Below, piece after piece: positions 1 to 7,799 of a DNA stretch of 64,000 nt. The stretch is from NCBI RefSeq assembly GCF_013186535.1, contig NZ_JABMCZ010000005.1:248001-312000 (forward strand). The letters run 5' to 3'. The notes below the pieces were generated by a model. It saw only the letters and a list, made by a program, of their open reading frames with translations, did no database searches and had not been told where the DNA came from. A program made the translations under genes and the position numbers. This DNA comes from Nocardia terpenica. GTDB taxonomy: Bacteria > Actinomycetota > Actinomycetes > Mycobacteriales > Mycobacteriaceae. Within the stretch, counting starts at the first letter, position 1. Every line of letters starts with the position of its first letter.

Positions 1-389
1 CAGGACATGCCGACGCGGTCGAGGGCGTCGCGGACGATGTCGCGGTCGGCGGCATCGGCGCGCCCGAGTCCGCCCTGATGCGGAATGCGGCCCATGGCAA
101 CGGTTTCCAGGACGGAGAAGGCGTGCTCGATGCTCTGGTCCTGCGCGACGACGGCGGTGCGCAGGCCGGATTGTCTTGCGCTGGTACGCCATACGTCGTC
201 GGATCCGATGCGCACCACGCCCGCGCTCGGTCGCAGTGCGCGATACAGGCAGCGCAGCAGGGTGCTCTTGCCGGAGCCGTTGGGCCCGGCCAGCCCGGTG
301 AACGAGCCGGGTTCGATGGTCAGGTCGATGCCGTCGAGCACCGGGGCGGCGTCGAGCACGACCCGCAGTCCGCGAACCTCGATTCTCAT
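1..389 (-). CDS. Iron-siderophore-type ABC transporter ATP-binding protein, N-terminal part
   Basis: This is the cytoplasmic ATPase of a FecCDE/FhuC-type importer, and it energises uptake through the neighbouring permease. Only about the first 129 codons are present because the gene runs off the left edge. The Walker A motif GPNGSGKST is at residues 35-43 and the Q-loop region (VVAQDQS) follows at the expected distance. The ATG start overlaps the permease stop in an ATGA arrangement, so the two genes are translationally coupled. The order binding protein, permease, ATPase is the standard one for this importer class. The family call is firm. The substrate is not shown by the sequence, but the divergent isonitrile cluster suggests a metal chelate. 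Confidence 0.9.
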   Translation of the reverse strand, partial: MRIEVRGLRVVLDAAPVLDGIDLTIEPGSFTGLAGPNGSGKSTLLRCLYRALRPSAGVVRIGSDDVWRTSARQSGLRTAVVAQDQSIEHAFSVLETVAMGRIPHQGGLGRADAADRDIVRDALDRVGMS

Positions 390-1453
390 GCGAGCCCGCC
401 CTTCCGACGGCGCAGCAGGACGAGGAACGCCGGTGCGCCGAGCGCGGCGGTGATGATGCCGATCGGAATCTCGTTGGGCCGGTCGATGATTCGGCTCGCG
501 AGGTCGACCAGGACCAGGAACAGCGCGCCGCCGAGCACGGCCACCGGCAGCATGCGGCGATGATCGGGTCCGACGAGCAGCCGCGCGGCGTTGGGGACGA
601 TGAGCCCGAGGAAGCCGATTCCGCCCGCGGCGGCGACGGCGGCCGCGGTGAGCAGCGCGGACATCCCGAGCAGCAACAGCCGCAACCGATTCGGGTGCAC
701 GCCCAGCCCGGCGGCGGTGTCGTCGCCGAGCGACAGCGCGTTCATCGCCTGCGCCCGCACCGGCAGCACGAGCACCGCGACGCCGAGCGCGACCGCCGGT
801 GCGGCCAGCGCCGACCAGGTGGCCGACGACAGCGAACCGAGCAGCCAGAACATCACGCCCCGCAGTTCGGCGGGACGGGCCCGCAGTTGCAGGTAGCTGG
901 TGGCGGCGGTACCGAGGTAGGACACCGCGATCGCCGCGAGCACCAGATCCGAGCCGCGCAGCTGCCCGCCACGCTGGGCCAGCAGGAAGACCGCGAGCAG
1001 GCTCAGCAGCGCCCCGGCGAACGCGAATCCGGTGACGCCCACGGTGGTTGCCAGCCACAGGCCGCCGGTCATGGCGATCACCGCACCGAGCGAGGCGCCG
1101 GAGGTGACGCCGAACAGGTACGGGTCGGCGAGCGGGTTGCGCACCAGGTTTTGCAGGCAGGCGCCCGCGACGCCGAGGGCGCCACCGACGAGCGCGGCCA
1201 GCAGCACGCGCGGCGCGCGGAACTGCCACACGATCTGATCGGCCAGCGGGTCGGCCGCGTATCGCTCCCCTCCCAGGTGCGCCGCGAGCACGCGCACGAC
1301 ATCGGCCGGGGAGACGGTGACGGTGCCGAGCCCGATCGCCACAATCACCGCCACCACCAGCGCCACCGCCGAACCCACCAGCAGCGGCCCATAGGCGCGG
1401 CCCGGTACCAGGTGCGGCCGGGCGTGGCGCTCAGCTGCCCGCGGCGAGGGCAT
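386..1453 (-). CDS. FecCD-family ABC transporter permease
   Basis: This is the inner-membrane permease subunit of a BtuC/FecCD-type importer for metal chelates or cobalamin-like compounds. It has the family layout of about ten hydrophobic segments. Conserved stretches include GGALGVAGACLQNLVRNPLADP near residue 90 and the C-terminal GFLGLIVPNAARLLVGPDHR, which forms the coupling region to the ATPase. The chosen ATG at 1453 overlaps the end of the binding-protein gene by 23 bp and gives 355 residues, typical of the family. The open frame extends upstream to 1654, but that part is a shadow of the lipoprotein gene. It belongs to a three-gene minus-strand operon. Confidence 0.9.
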   Translation of the reverse strand: MPSPRAAERHARPHLVPGRAYGPLLVGSAVALVVAVIVAIGLGTVTVSPADVVRVLAAHLGGERYAADPLADQIVWQFRAPRVLLAALVGGALGVAGACLQNLVRNPLADPYLFGVTSGASLGAVIAMTGGLWLATTVGVTGFAFAGALLSLLAVFLLAQRGGQLRGSDLVLAAIAVSYLGTAATSYLQLRARPAELRGVMFWLLGSLSSATWSALAAPAVALGVAVLVLPVRAQAMNALSLGDDTAAGLGVHPNRLRLLLLGMSALLTAAAVAAAGGIGFLGLIVPNAARLLVGPDHRRMLPVAVLGGALFLVLVDLASRIIDRPNEIPIGIITAALGAPAFLVLLRRRKGGLA

Positions 1454-2519
1454 CGGCGATCTTTGCGACGGCGACGGCATTGAGCGGCCCCAGATAAGGA
1501 CTGTCGGACAGGGAGATATAGCGTTTGCCGCGCGCGGCGGCCCAGCCGGGGAATTCCGCGAACAGGTCCGCGGCCAGGCGGTCGGCGTTCTCGTCGCCCC
1601 GGTATCGGCCGATGACCACCAGGTCGACCGGTGCGGCGGCCAGGGCCTCGGCATTGATCTGGGCCAATTCGTCGGAGGTGCGGCCCCCGAACGGGTTTCG
1701 CCCGCCCGCGCGGGTGATGATGTCGTCGTAGATGCCGCCGCCGAACACCGCGGGCAGCCCGTTGCTGTTCATGGCGCTCATTCCGGGATAGACCAGCAGC
1801 ACAGTCGGCCGCGAGCGGGTGCCGACGCGGTGTTCGATCTCGGCGAGGCGGGCGCGCTGGGCGTTGACGTAGTCGGCGGCGCGCTGCTGCACATCGAAGA
1901 TGCGACCGAGCGACAGCAGCAGTTCGAACGACGATTCCACCGACTGCTTCGCCGTGGCCTGCCGCTGCGCCCGCGACGCGGCAGGGTCACCGAGCGCGCA
2001 GTTGGCGGGGGTGACGAATGCGGGAATTCCCGCTGCCGCCAAGGCTTCTCGGCTGATCGGCCCGGTGCGGTCGGCGAAGGCGCCACCCCAGGTGGCCACC
2101 ACCAGATCCGGGTGCAGGGCCAGGATCTGCTCGCGGGTGAACTCGCCGCCCTCCCCCACCCGCAGTCCGCCGGTGGGCACGGCGGCCACCTGGGCGGCCA
2201 TCGCGGGGTCGTCGGACAGCCCGTAGGACTGGCTGTTGGCGATGATCCGGTCGCCGATGCCGAGGGTGAGGAAACTTTCCACCTCCGCGACCGAGGCGCC
2301 GTTGAGAATCACCACGCGGCTGGGCGGTCGCTGGAAAGTCAGTGTGTGGCCGCAGTTTTCGACGGTCAGCGGGTACCGCGTGGGTGCGGCGGTGGCCGGT
2401 GCGGGCGCGGCGGCGGTACCGGCATCGGTGCCGCCGCGAGCGCATCCGGCCAGGACCGCGAGCAGCATGGCGGCGGCGAGCATCGCCGCGAGCCCGGCCC
2501 GGGTGCGCGTGCGGGACAC
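1431..2519 (-). CDS. Iron-siderophore-type ABC transporter substrate-binding lipoprotein
   Basis: This is the first gene of the importer operon. It is an exported lipoprotein of the FecB/BtuF periplasmic-binding class that delivers its ligand to the permease. The N-terminus has an arginine-rich n-region, a hydrophobic core and a lipobox LAGC. From the GTG at 2519 the cysteine is residue 26. A GTG at 2528 and an upstream codon at 2576 are also in frame, and none has a clear ribosome binding site, so a leaderless mRNA is possible. Downstream the protein shows the two-lobe pattern (PSRVVILNGASVAEVESFLTLG, then EALAAAPVDLVVIGRY). It is divergent from the isonitrile cluster, so metal-isonitrile uptake is a reasonable inference. 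Confidence 0.88.
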   Translation of the reverse strand: MSRTRTRAGLAAMLAAAMLLAVLAGCARGGTDAGTAAAPAPATAAPTRYPLTVENCGHTLTFQRPPSRVVILNGASVAEVESFLTLGIGDRIIANSQSYGLSDDPAMAAQVAAVPTGGLRVGEGGEFTREQILALHPDLVVATWGGAFADRTGPISREALAAAGIPAFVTPANCALGDPAASRAQRQATAKQSVESSFELLLSLGRIFDVQQRAADYVNAQRARLAEIEHRVGTRSRPTVLLVYPGMSAMNSNGLPAVFGGGIYDDIITRAGGRNPFGGRTSDELAQINAEALAAAPVDLVVIGRYRGDENADRLAADLFAEFPGWAAARGKRYISLSDSPYLGPLNAVAVAKIADALAAGS

Positions 2520-2576
2520 GAAATTCACGTAGACACAGTCGAGTCCACGCGCCGGACGGTTCCGGGTATGAGGCAT

Positions 2577-2675
2577 ATCACATTCGCGTACTCGGGCGGA
2601 ACCGGGTGGGCGGGTCGGCCCGACTGTCTACCCAAGAGCGCCGCACCGCAACCTCTTTCAGTAAAGGAATCACCT
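2577..2675. promoter_or_regulatory. Divergent promoter region, importer versus isonitrile cluster
   Basis: This gap separates the minus-strand importer operon from the plus-strand biosynthetic operon, so both promoters must lie here or just inside the lipoprotein leader. A ribosome binding site AAAGGAA at 2663-2669 serves the dioxygenase GTG at 2676. I could not identify a convincing metal-regulator box. Confidence 0.5.
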
Positions 2676-3530
2676 GTGAGAATGACTCCGCAGCAAGGCA
2701 TGGGCGTCGTCGTCGACGATTTCGATCCCGCGGTCGACGAGGATGTGCAGCTGCTGAAGAAGACCGTGTATCGGGAGAAGATCGTGGTGCTGAAGCGGCA
2801 GCAGCACGATCCGGCGAGCTTTCTCGAGCTCGGCCGCAGACTGGGCACGCCGGAGGCGTATTACGAGCCGATCTATCATCATCCCGACGTCCCGGAGGTG
2901 TTCGTTTCCGCGAATGCCGACGACGACGGCCGCCGCATCGGGGTGCCGAAGACCGGCCGCTTCTGGCATTCGGATTATCAATTCATGGCCCGCCCGTTCG
3001 ATATCACCCTCATCTATCCGCGGGTGGTGCCGAGCACAAATCGCGGCACCTTGTTCATCGACCTGGCCCGCGCCTACGACCTGCTGAGCCCGGCCCTGCG
3101 GCAGGCGGTGGCCGCGACGACGGCCGTGCATTCGGTGCGGCGGTTCTTCAAGATCCGGCCCGAGGACGTGTACCGGCCGATCGGGGAGGTGCTCGCCGAG
3201 GTCGACGCCCGCACGCCGCCGGTGCGGCGGCCGACGGTGTTCACGCATCCGCAGACCGGTGAGCGCGTGCTGTATCTCAGCGAGGGCTTCACCGAGGCGA
3301 TCGAGGACGCCGACGGCGCCCCGCGCCCGGACCTGCTGACCGAATTGCTCACCGCCACCGGGCAACTGGACGCCACCTTCACCCATCCGGCGATTCACCT
3401 GCAGACCTTCGACGTGGGTGATCTGCTGATCTGGGACAACCGCAGCCTGGTTCATCGCGCCGTGCACAGCGACACCCCGGAGCCCGCCGTGTCCTGGCGG
3501 GTCACCGTTCACGAGCCGATCGGCGGCTGA
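2676..3530 (+). CDS. TauD-type Fe(II)/2-oxoglutarate dioxygenase, isonitrile synthase (ScoE/Rv0097-like)
   Basis: This is a non-heme iron oxygenase of the TauD/TfdA fold. In the isonitrile-lipopeptide pathway the ScoE/Rv0097 group oxidatively decarboxylates an N-carboxymethyl-3-aminoacyl acid to the isonitrile. The metal ligands are visible: HSD at residues 98-100 (HxD), distal His260 in NRSLVHR, and Arg275 for 2-oxoglutarate. A tyrosine-rich AYYEPIYHH segment near residue 61 precedes them. The GTG start at 2676 is preferred over the ATG at 2682 because AAGGA sits about 7 bases upstream. The protein has 284 residues, normal for the family. The ScoE assignment rests on the fold plus the four following genes, which match Rv0098-Rv0101 in order. 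Confidence 0.85.
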   Translation: MRMTPQQGMGVVVDDFDPAVDEDVQLLKKTVYREKIVVLKRQQHDPASFLELGRRLGTPEAYYEPIYHHPDVPEVFVSANADDDGRRIGVPKTGRFWHSDYQFMARPFDITLIYPRVVPSTNRGTLFIDLARAYDLLSPALRQAVAATTAVHSVRRFFKIRPEDVYRPIGEVLAEVDARTPPVRRPTVFTHPQTGERVLYLSEGFTEAIEDADGAPRPDLLTELLTATGQLDATFTHPAIHLQTFDVGDLLIWDNRSLVHRAVHSDTPEPAVSWRVTVHEPIGG

Positions 3531-3531
3531 G

Positions 3532-4065
3532 ATGACCATCGCGCCCGCCCATTACGAGGTCGACACCGAATTTCTGGCCGATGTGCAGCGCTGTTACAAG
3601 CCGCACTGCCGATATCTGCGATCGGCGACGGTGGTCGCCGAGTCGGACACGATCGTCGGCCGGGGTCGTTTCGCGGTGCCGGAGCCCTGCTATATCGACG
3701 ACACCGGGCATCTCAATGCCGTCGAGGTGATCATCTGTTACAACCAGCTGATGTATCAGACGCTCGGCATGATCGTGCGGCACGCGCTCGCCCCCGAATT
3801 CGGCGAGTGGGCATCGGAGGATTTCCTGCGCCGCTATCTGCCGGATGTGCTGATCGCCGAGGTGAATACCCGGTTCGAGCGCCCCATCGACGCCACCGGA
3901 TTTTCCGGGGAATTCCTGATCGACAGTATGCGCCGCTATCGGCCCGGCCCCGATCGCGCGCCGCGGATCGCGCTCGAGACGAGTTTCCGATTCGGTGACG
4001 ACCGTGGCGGGCAGTGCGCCGGGGATATTCGGCTGGTGGTCGTGGACAGCGGGGAACGCCGATGA
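3532..4065 (+). CDS. fcoT: FcoT/ScoD-type thioesterase (Rv0098-like)
   Basis: This is a hot-dog-fold thioesterase of the FcoT family, 177 residues against about 183 in M. tuberculosis Rv0098. In isonitrile-lipopeptide biosynthesis the ScoD group handles addition of glycine to an alpha,beta-unsaturated acyl-ACP and release of the product. Recognisable stretches are the N-terminal QRCYKPHCRYLRSATVV and the central LNAVEVIICYNQLMYQTL helix. It starts one base after the dioxygenase stop and its TGA overlaps the ligase ATG (ATGA), so it is inside a tight operon. The specific family is recognised from sequence pattern and gene order. The reaction is taken from characterised relatives. Confidence 0.82.
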   Translation: MTIAPAHYEVDTEFLADVQRCYKPHCRYLRSATVVAESDTIVGRGRFAVPEPCYIDDTGHLNAVEVIICYNQLMYQTLGMIVRHALAPEFGEWASEDFLRRYLPDVLIAEVNTRFERPIDATGFSGEFLIDSMRRYRPGPDRAPRIALETSFRFGDDRGGQCAGDIRLVVVDSGERR

Positions 4066-5570
4066 CCGGGGATTCGACGATCGCCGACCTCGCGAGCCGG
4101 GCCGACGGCGACGCGACCGCGCTGATCTGCGACGGCCGCACCCTGAGCTACGCCGGTTTGGAGCAGGCGAGTAACCGGATCGCGTGGGCGATCATCGCCG
4201 AGGGATTGGCGCCGGGCGCGCGGGTGGCGTTCCTCGGGCTGGAATCGGTCGACTACTACGCGGCGCTGCTGGGCTGCGCCAAGAGCCGAACCGTGCTGGT
4301 ACCCATCAATTTCCGGCTCACCGCGCCCGAAATCGCGCACATACTCACCGATTCCGGCAGCCGATTGCTGATCGTCGACGACGCGTTGCGCCCGCGGCTG
4401 AGTGCGCTGCCCGGCGTGATCGTGGTGTGCGCCAGCGAGTTCGGCGACTGGTGCGGCGCACACTCCCCGCACGCTCCCGGCCTGCCGGTATCCCGCGCCG
4501 ACGCGGTGGTGCAGCTCTACACCAGCGGCACCACCGGCCTGCCCAAGGGTGTGGTGCTCGCGCATCGCAGCTTTTTCGCCGTGCGCGAGGCGCTGGCGGC
4601 GGCCGGGGAGAGCTGGATCGACTGGCGGCCCGGCGATATCGGCCTGATCGGCATTCCCGGCTTCCATGTCGGCGGACTCTGGTGGGCGGCACAGGGATTG
4701 GCCGCCGGGGCGACCATGGTGGCGATGCCGCGGTTCGAGGCGGGGGCCGCGGTGCGGCTGATTCGCGAGCTCGGGGTGACGACGGTGTGCGTGGTGCCCT
4801 CGATGCTGGGTCTGATGCTGGACGAGCCCGGCGCCGAGGCGGCGGCGTTCACGACGGTGCGCAAGGTGGTCTACGGCGGCTCGCCGATCTCCGAAACCCT
4901 GTTGCGCGCCGCGATTTCCACGCTCGGATGCGAGTTCGCGCAGATCTACGGCCTGACCGAGACCGGCAATACCGCCGTGTGCCTGCCACCGGCCGACCAC
5001 ATCCCCGGCAGTCCCCGGCTGCGGGCGGCGGGCCGCCCCTACCCGGGATTCGCGGTGCGGATCATCGGCCCCGACGGTGCCCCGCTGCCGCCGGGCGAGG
5101 TGGGCGAGGTGTGCCTGCGCACGCCCGCGCACATGATCGCCTACTGGCGGCAGCCGCAGGCCACGGCCGAGACGCTGGTCGACGGCTGGATCCACACCGG
5201 CGACGCCGGATCGGTGGACGAGGACGGCTACCTGTATCTGCGGGATCGGTTGAAGGACATGATCATTGCGGGCGGGGAGAACATCTACCCGGCCGAGGTG
5301 GAGAATGTGCTGGCCAAGCATCCGGCGGTCGCCGATGTCGCGGTGATCGGGGTGCCCGACGCGCGGTTCGGGGAGCGCGTGCACGCCTTCGTCACCGCGC
5401 GACCGCACGAAATCGTCAGCGCCAGAGACCTTTTCGTGTTCTGCACCCGGCATCTGGCCGCCTACAAGATCCCGTCGCGGTTCGACGTCGTGGACCGGAT
5501 TCCGCGCAATCCGAGCGGCAAGATCCTGCGCCGGGAGCTGCGCGACACCGTGCGGGAGGCGTCGTGCTGA
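4062..5570 (+). CDS. Fatty acyl-AMP ligase, FadD10/ScoC-like
   Basis: This is an ANL-superfamily adenylating enzyme, 502 residues. By analogy with FadD10/ScoC it activates a fatty acid as acyl-AMP and loads it onto the ACP encoded next. Motifs in order are YTSGTTGLPKG (P-loop), the YGLTETGNT region, HTGD, and the C-terminal PSGKILRRELR, whose lysine is catalytic. ATG 4062 overlaps the thioesterase stop and trims a 16-residue upstream extension. The sequence alone does not distinguish ligation to CoA from loading of ACP, but the adjacent ACP favours the latter. Confidence 0.85.
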   Translation: MTGDSTIADLASRADGDATALICDGRTLSYAGLEQASNRIAWAIIAEGLAPGARVAFLGLESVDYYAALLGCAKSRTVLVPINFRLTAPEIAHILTDSGSRLLIVDDALRPRLSALPGVIVVCASEFGDWCGAHSPHAPGLPVSRADAVVQLYTSGTTGLPKGVVLAHRSFFAVREALAAAGESWIDWRPGDIGLIGIPGFHVGGLWWAAQGLAAGATMVAMPRFEAGAAVRLIRELGVTTVCVVPSMLGLMLDEPGAEAAAFTTVRKVVYGGSPISETLLRAAISTLGCEFAQIYGLTETGNTAVCLPPADHIPGSPRLRAAGRPYPGFAVRIIGPDGAPLPPGEVGEVCLRTPAHMIAYWRQPQATAETLVDGWIHTGDAGSVDEDGYLYLRDRLKDMIIAGGENIYPAEVENVLAKHPAVADVAVIGVPDARFGERVHAFVTARPHEIVSARDLFVFCTRHLAAYKIPSRFDVVDRIPRNPSGKILRRELRDTVREASC

Positions 5571-5797
5571 CCTTCGATCGCCTGCGCGGCGACGTGGCCG
5601 AGGCGCTGTTCCTGTCGCCCGGCGACCTGGACCCGGACTCGGATCTGTTTGCGGCGGGCCTGGATTCGATGCGGGCACTGGCCCTGCTGGAGGGTTGGCG
5701 GCCCGACAGCGGCCGCGCGGTGGGGTTTCTGGATCTGCTGGAACAGCCGACCCTCGCGGCCTGGTGGCGGTTGCTCGCCCCGCGGCAGGAGCACTGA
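5564..5797 (+). CDS. Acyl carrier protein, ScoB/Rv0100-like
   Basis: This small phosphopantetheine carrier of 77 residues holds the acyl intermediates of the isonitrile pathway. The attachment serine lies in the motif GLDSMRAL, followed by the helical segment and the FLDLLEQPTLAAWW tail usual for carrier domains. The GTG at 5564 is preceded by GGGAGG and overlaps the ligase end by 7 bases. Its place between the acyl ligase and the condensation protein matches Rv0100 between fadD10 and nrp in M. tuberculosis. Confidence 0.85.
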   Translation: MLTFDRLRGDVAEALFLSPGDLDPDSDLFAAGLDSMRALALLEGWRPDSGRAVGFLDLLEQPTLAAWWRLLAPRQEH

Positions 5798-5798
5798 C

Positions 5799-7109
5799 AT
5801 GCGTTTGACCGCGGCACAGGCGGAGTTCTGGGGATACCTGCAACCGGATCCGGTCACGGCCATGTTCAATGTCGCCGAATACGCCGATATCCGCGGACCG
5901 GTCGACACCGACCTGCTGGCCGCCGCCATCCGGCGCACCGTCTCCGAGGTCGAGGTACTCAATCTCCGGGTGCACGCCACCCCCGAGGGTCCCCGATTCC
6001 GGCCCGTCACACCGGATTGGCAGCTGCACCGGGTCGATCTGAGCGCGGACCCGGACCCGCGCGCGGCCGCCGAGGCATGGATGGCGCACGACCTGGACAC
6101 CAAGGTCCGGGTGGATGCGGATACGCCGTTCACGCATGCGCTGCTGCGGCTGGGCCCCGAGCAGGTGCTGTGGTACCACCGGGTGCATCACCTGATGCTG
6201 GACGGCTACGGGCTGGCGCTGGTGGCCCGGCGGGTGGCGGCGGTCTACACCGCGCTCGCCGACGGCCGCGATCCCGGTGCGGCACAGTTCGATTCGCTCG
6301 CGGGCGTGGTGGAGTTCGAGGACGCCGACCGCGACAGCGACGACTATCGCCGGGCCGAGCGGTTCTGGACCGCGTATCACCGCGACCGCCCCGCCGTACC
6401 GACCCTGGCCCCGACCACCGCGCCGATGACGGCCCGAATGGCGCGCACCGCAGCGGATTTGGATCCGGGCCTGGTGGCGCGGCTGCGCTCGTTCCGCGGG
6501 GGCCCGTGGGCGCACGCCGCGATCGCCGCGATCGCCGCCTACCTGCATCGGGCCACCGGCGCGCCGCAGGTCCGGCTGTGCCTGCCGGTGATGGCGCGCA
6601 CCGGCACGCCCGCGCTGCGGGTGCCGTGCACGACGGTGAACGTCGTCTACTTCTGGGCCGAATGCGACGCCGACTCCAGCCTGACTTCGCTGACCGCGCA
6701 GGTGACCGATTTTCTGCGCACCAGCCGACCCCATCAGCGGTTCCGGGTCGTGGATCTGTGGCGGGCGCCGGGTTTCGCCTTCGACGAGCGGCGCGCCTAC
6801 GGGCCGCTGGCCAATGTGATGCCCTTCGATTTCACGCTGGATTTCGCGGGCACCCCGGCCACGGTGCGGAATGCGACCGCCGGGGTGGAGGAGGATGTCG
6901 GCTTCTACCTCTACGATCGCGCCGACGGCGGCATGGAACTGATCGTCGGCGGCAATCCGCCGCTGTTCACCGAGACCGACCTCGACACCCACGCCGCCCG
7001 GTTCCGCGACCTGCTCGACCGCATGCTCGCCGCCCCGGATCGGCCGCTGCGTGGCCTGGGCCACTGTCTCGGCGGGAACCGCGGCGGCGGCCCGGCCGAC
7101 GAGTATTGA
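5799..7109 (+). CDS. Free-standing NRPS condensation-domain protein
   Basis: This is a single condensation domain of 436 residues with the catalytic HHLMLDG motif at residues 130-136 (HHxxxDG). The family forms amide bonds between a carrier-bound acyl group and an amine. In M. tuberculosis and Streptomyces this slot holds a multidomain NRPS (C-A-T-reductase) that acylates both amines of lysine. Here the frame ends after the C domain, at PLRGLGHCLGGNRGG, and the next gene is unrelated. No adenylation, thiolation or reductase domain is present in the window. The acceptor amine is therefore either free in solution or supplied by an enzyme encoded elsewhere. It starts one base after the ACP stop codon. 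Confidence 0.85.
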   Translation: MRLTAAQAEFWGYLQPDPVTAMFNVAEYADIRGPVDTDLLAAAIRRTVSEVEVLNLRVHATPEGPRFRPVTPDWQLHRVDLSADPDPRAAAEAWMAHDLDTKVRVDADTPFTHALLRLGPEQVLWYHRVHHLMLDGYGLALVARRVAAVYTALADGRDPGAAQFDSLAGVVEFEDADRDSDDYRRAERFWTAYHRDRPAVPTLAPTTAPMTARMARTAADLDPGLVARLRSFRGGPWAHAAIAAIAAYLHRATGAPQVRLCLPVMARTGTPALRVPCTTVNVVYFWAECDADSSLTSLTAQVTDFLRTSRPHQRFRVVDLWRAPGFAFDERRAYGPLANVMPFDFTLDFAGTPATVRNATAGVEEDVGFYLYDRADGGMELIVGGNPPLFTETDLDTHAARFRDLLDRMLAAPDRPLRGLGHCLGGNRGGGPADEY

Positions 7110-7110
7110 T

Positions 7111-7776
7111 GTGAACTGCGATGTCTGCCGGGAGGCGCTGTCGGCGCGGATCGACGGCGAACCGGAGCCGGTGCCCGCCGCGCACGTCGACCGGCATGTC
7201 GACGCGTGCGGCGACTGCGCGGACTGGTATGCCTGCTCGACCCGCGCCGTGCGCGCGCTGCGCCTGCGGCCCGCCGAGCCGGTCCCGGACCTGACCGCCG
7301 CCATCGTCGATCACACCGATCGCCGTCCGGTCCGCCCGCGACCGGTGGTCTCGCCGCTGCCGCGCGCGGTGCTCGCCGGAATCGGGATCGCGCAGTGCGG
7401 TCTCGCGGTCGGCCCGCACGGCACGCACGGGCCGCTGCCGCTGTGTGAGACCCTGGCGTGGAATCTGGCCCTGGGCCTGGCCATGCTGGGTGGCGCGATC
7501 CGGCCGCGCCTGGTCACGGGAGTGATCGCCGTGGTGACCGCGGCCGTGGCCGTGTCCGCCGCGGTGCTGGCGACCGATGTGGTCCGCCACGAGTTGCCGG
7601 TGCATCGGGTGGGCGCGCACGCGGTCCTGCTGGCGGCATTGGCCACCCTGCTCGTCCTGCGGCACCGTGCCGCCGCGCCCCCGGCGGCGGCCGATACCGC
7701 GGTGGTGTTGCCGCCCGGCGCGCGGCCGGGCCGCCGCACCGATCATCTGACCGCCGTCCGCGATTCCGCGGCCTGA
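7111..7776 (+). CDS. Zinc-finger (anti-sigma-like) membrane protein
   Basis: This protein of 221 residues begins with a putative zinc-binding module: CDVC at residues 3-6, then HVDACGDC around residues 30-37, as in zf-HC2 anti-sigma proteins. A linker and about four or five hydrophobic segments follow (ALAGIGIAQCGLAV, LALGLAMLGGAI, VIAVVTAAVAVSAAVLA, VLLAALATLLVLR). The GTG start is 2 bases after the condensation-gene stop. A plausible role is metal or redox sensing, or sequestration of a sigma factor. No sigma-factor gene is adjacent, so this is inferred from fold only. Related membrane proteins neighbour ctpA-type ATPases in mycobacteria. Confidence 0.7.
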   Translation: MNCDVCREALSARIDGEPEPVPAAHVDRHVDACGDCADWYACSTRAVRALRLRPAEPVPDLTAAIVDHTDRRPVRPRPVVSPLPRAVLAGIGIAQCGLAVGPHGTHGPLPLCETLAWNLALGLAMLGGAIRPRLVTGVIAVVTAAVAVSAAVLATDVVRHELPVHRVGAHAVLLAALATLLVLRHRAAAPPAAADTAVVLPPGARPGRRTDHLTAVRDSAA

Positions 7777-7799
7777 TCCGAGAACGAGTCCTCACCGAT

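Noticed and set aside
2520..2681. Iron box (Fur/IdeR-type) in the importer/isonitrile gap
   Set aside because: I found no 19-bp palindrome matching the usual TTAGG-type half-sites.
7051..7110. Earlier start for the zinc-finger membrane protein
   Set aside because: The upstream codons are the end of the condensation-domain gene. GTG 7111 places the CDVC motif at the N-terminus as in relatives.
3936..7304. A 1122-codon open frame on the minus strand opposite the isonitrile genes
   Set aside because: It lies wholly opposite well-supported genes with clear motifs. Its composition (arginine, glycine, histidine, proline-rich) is typical of high-GC antisense shadows.
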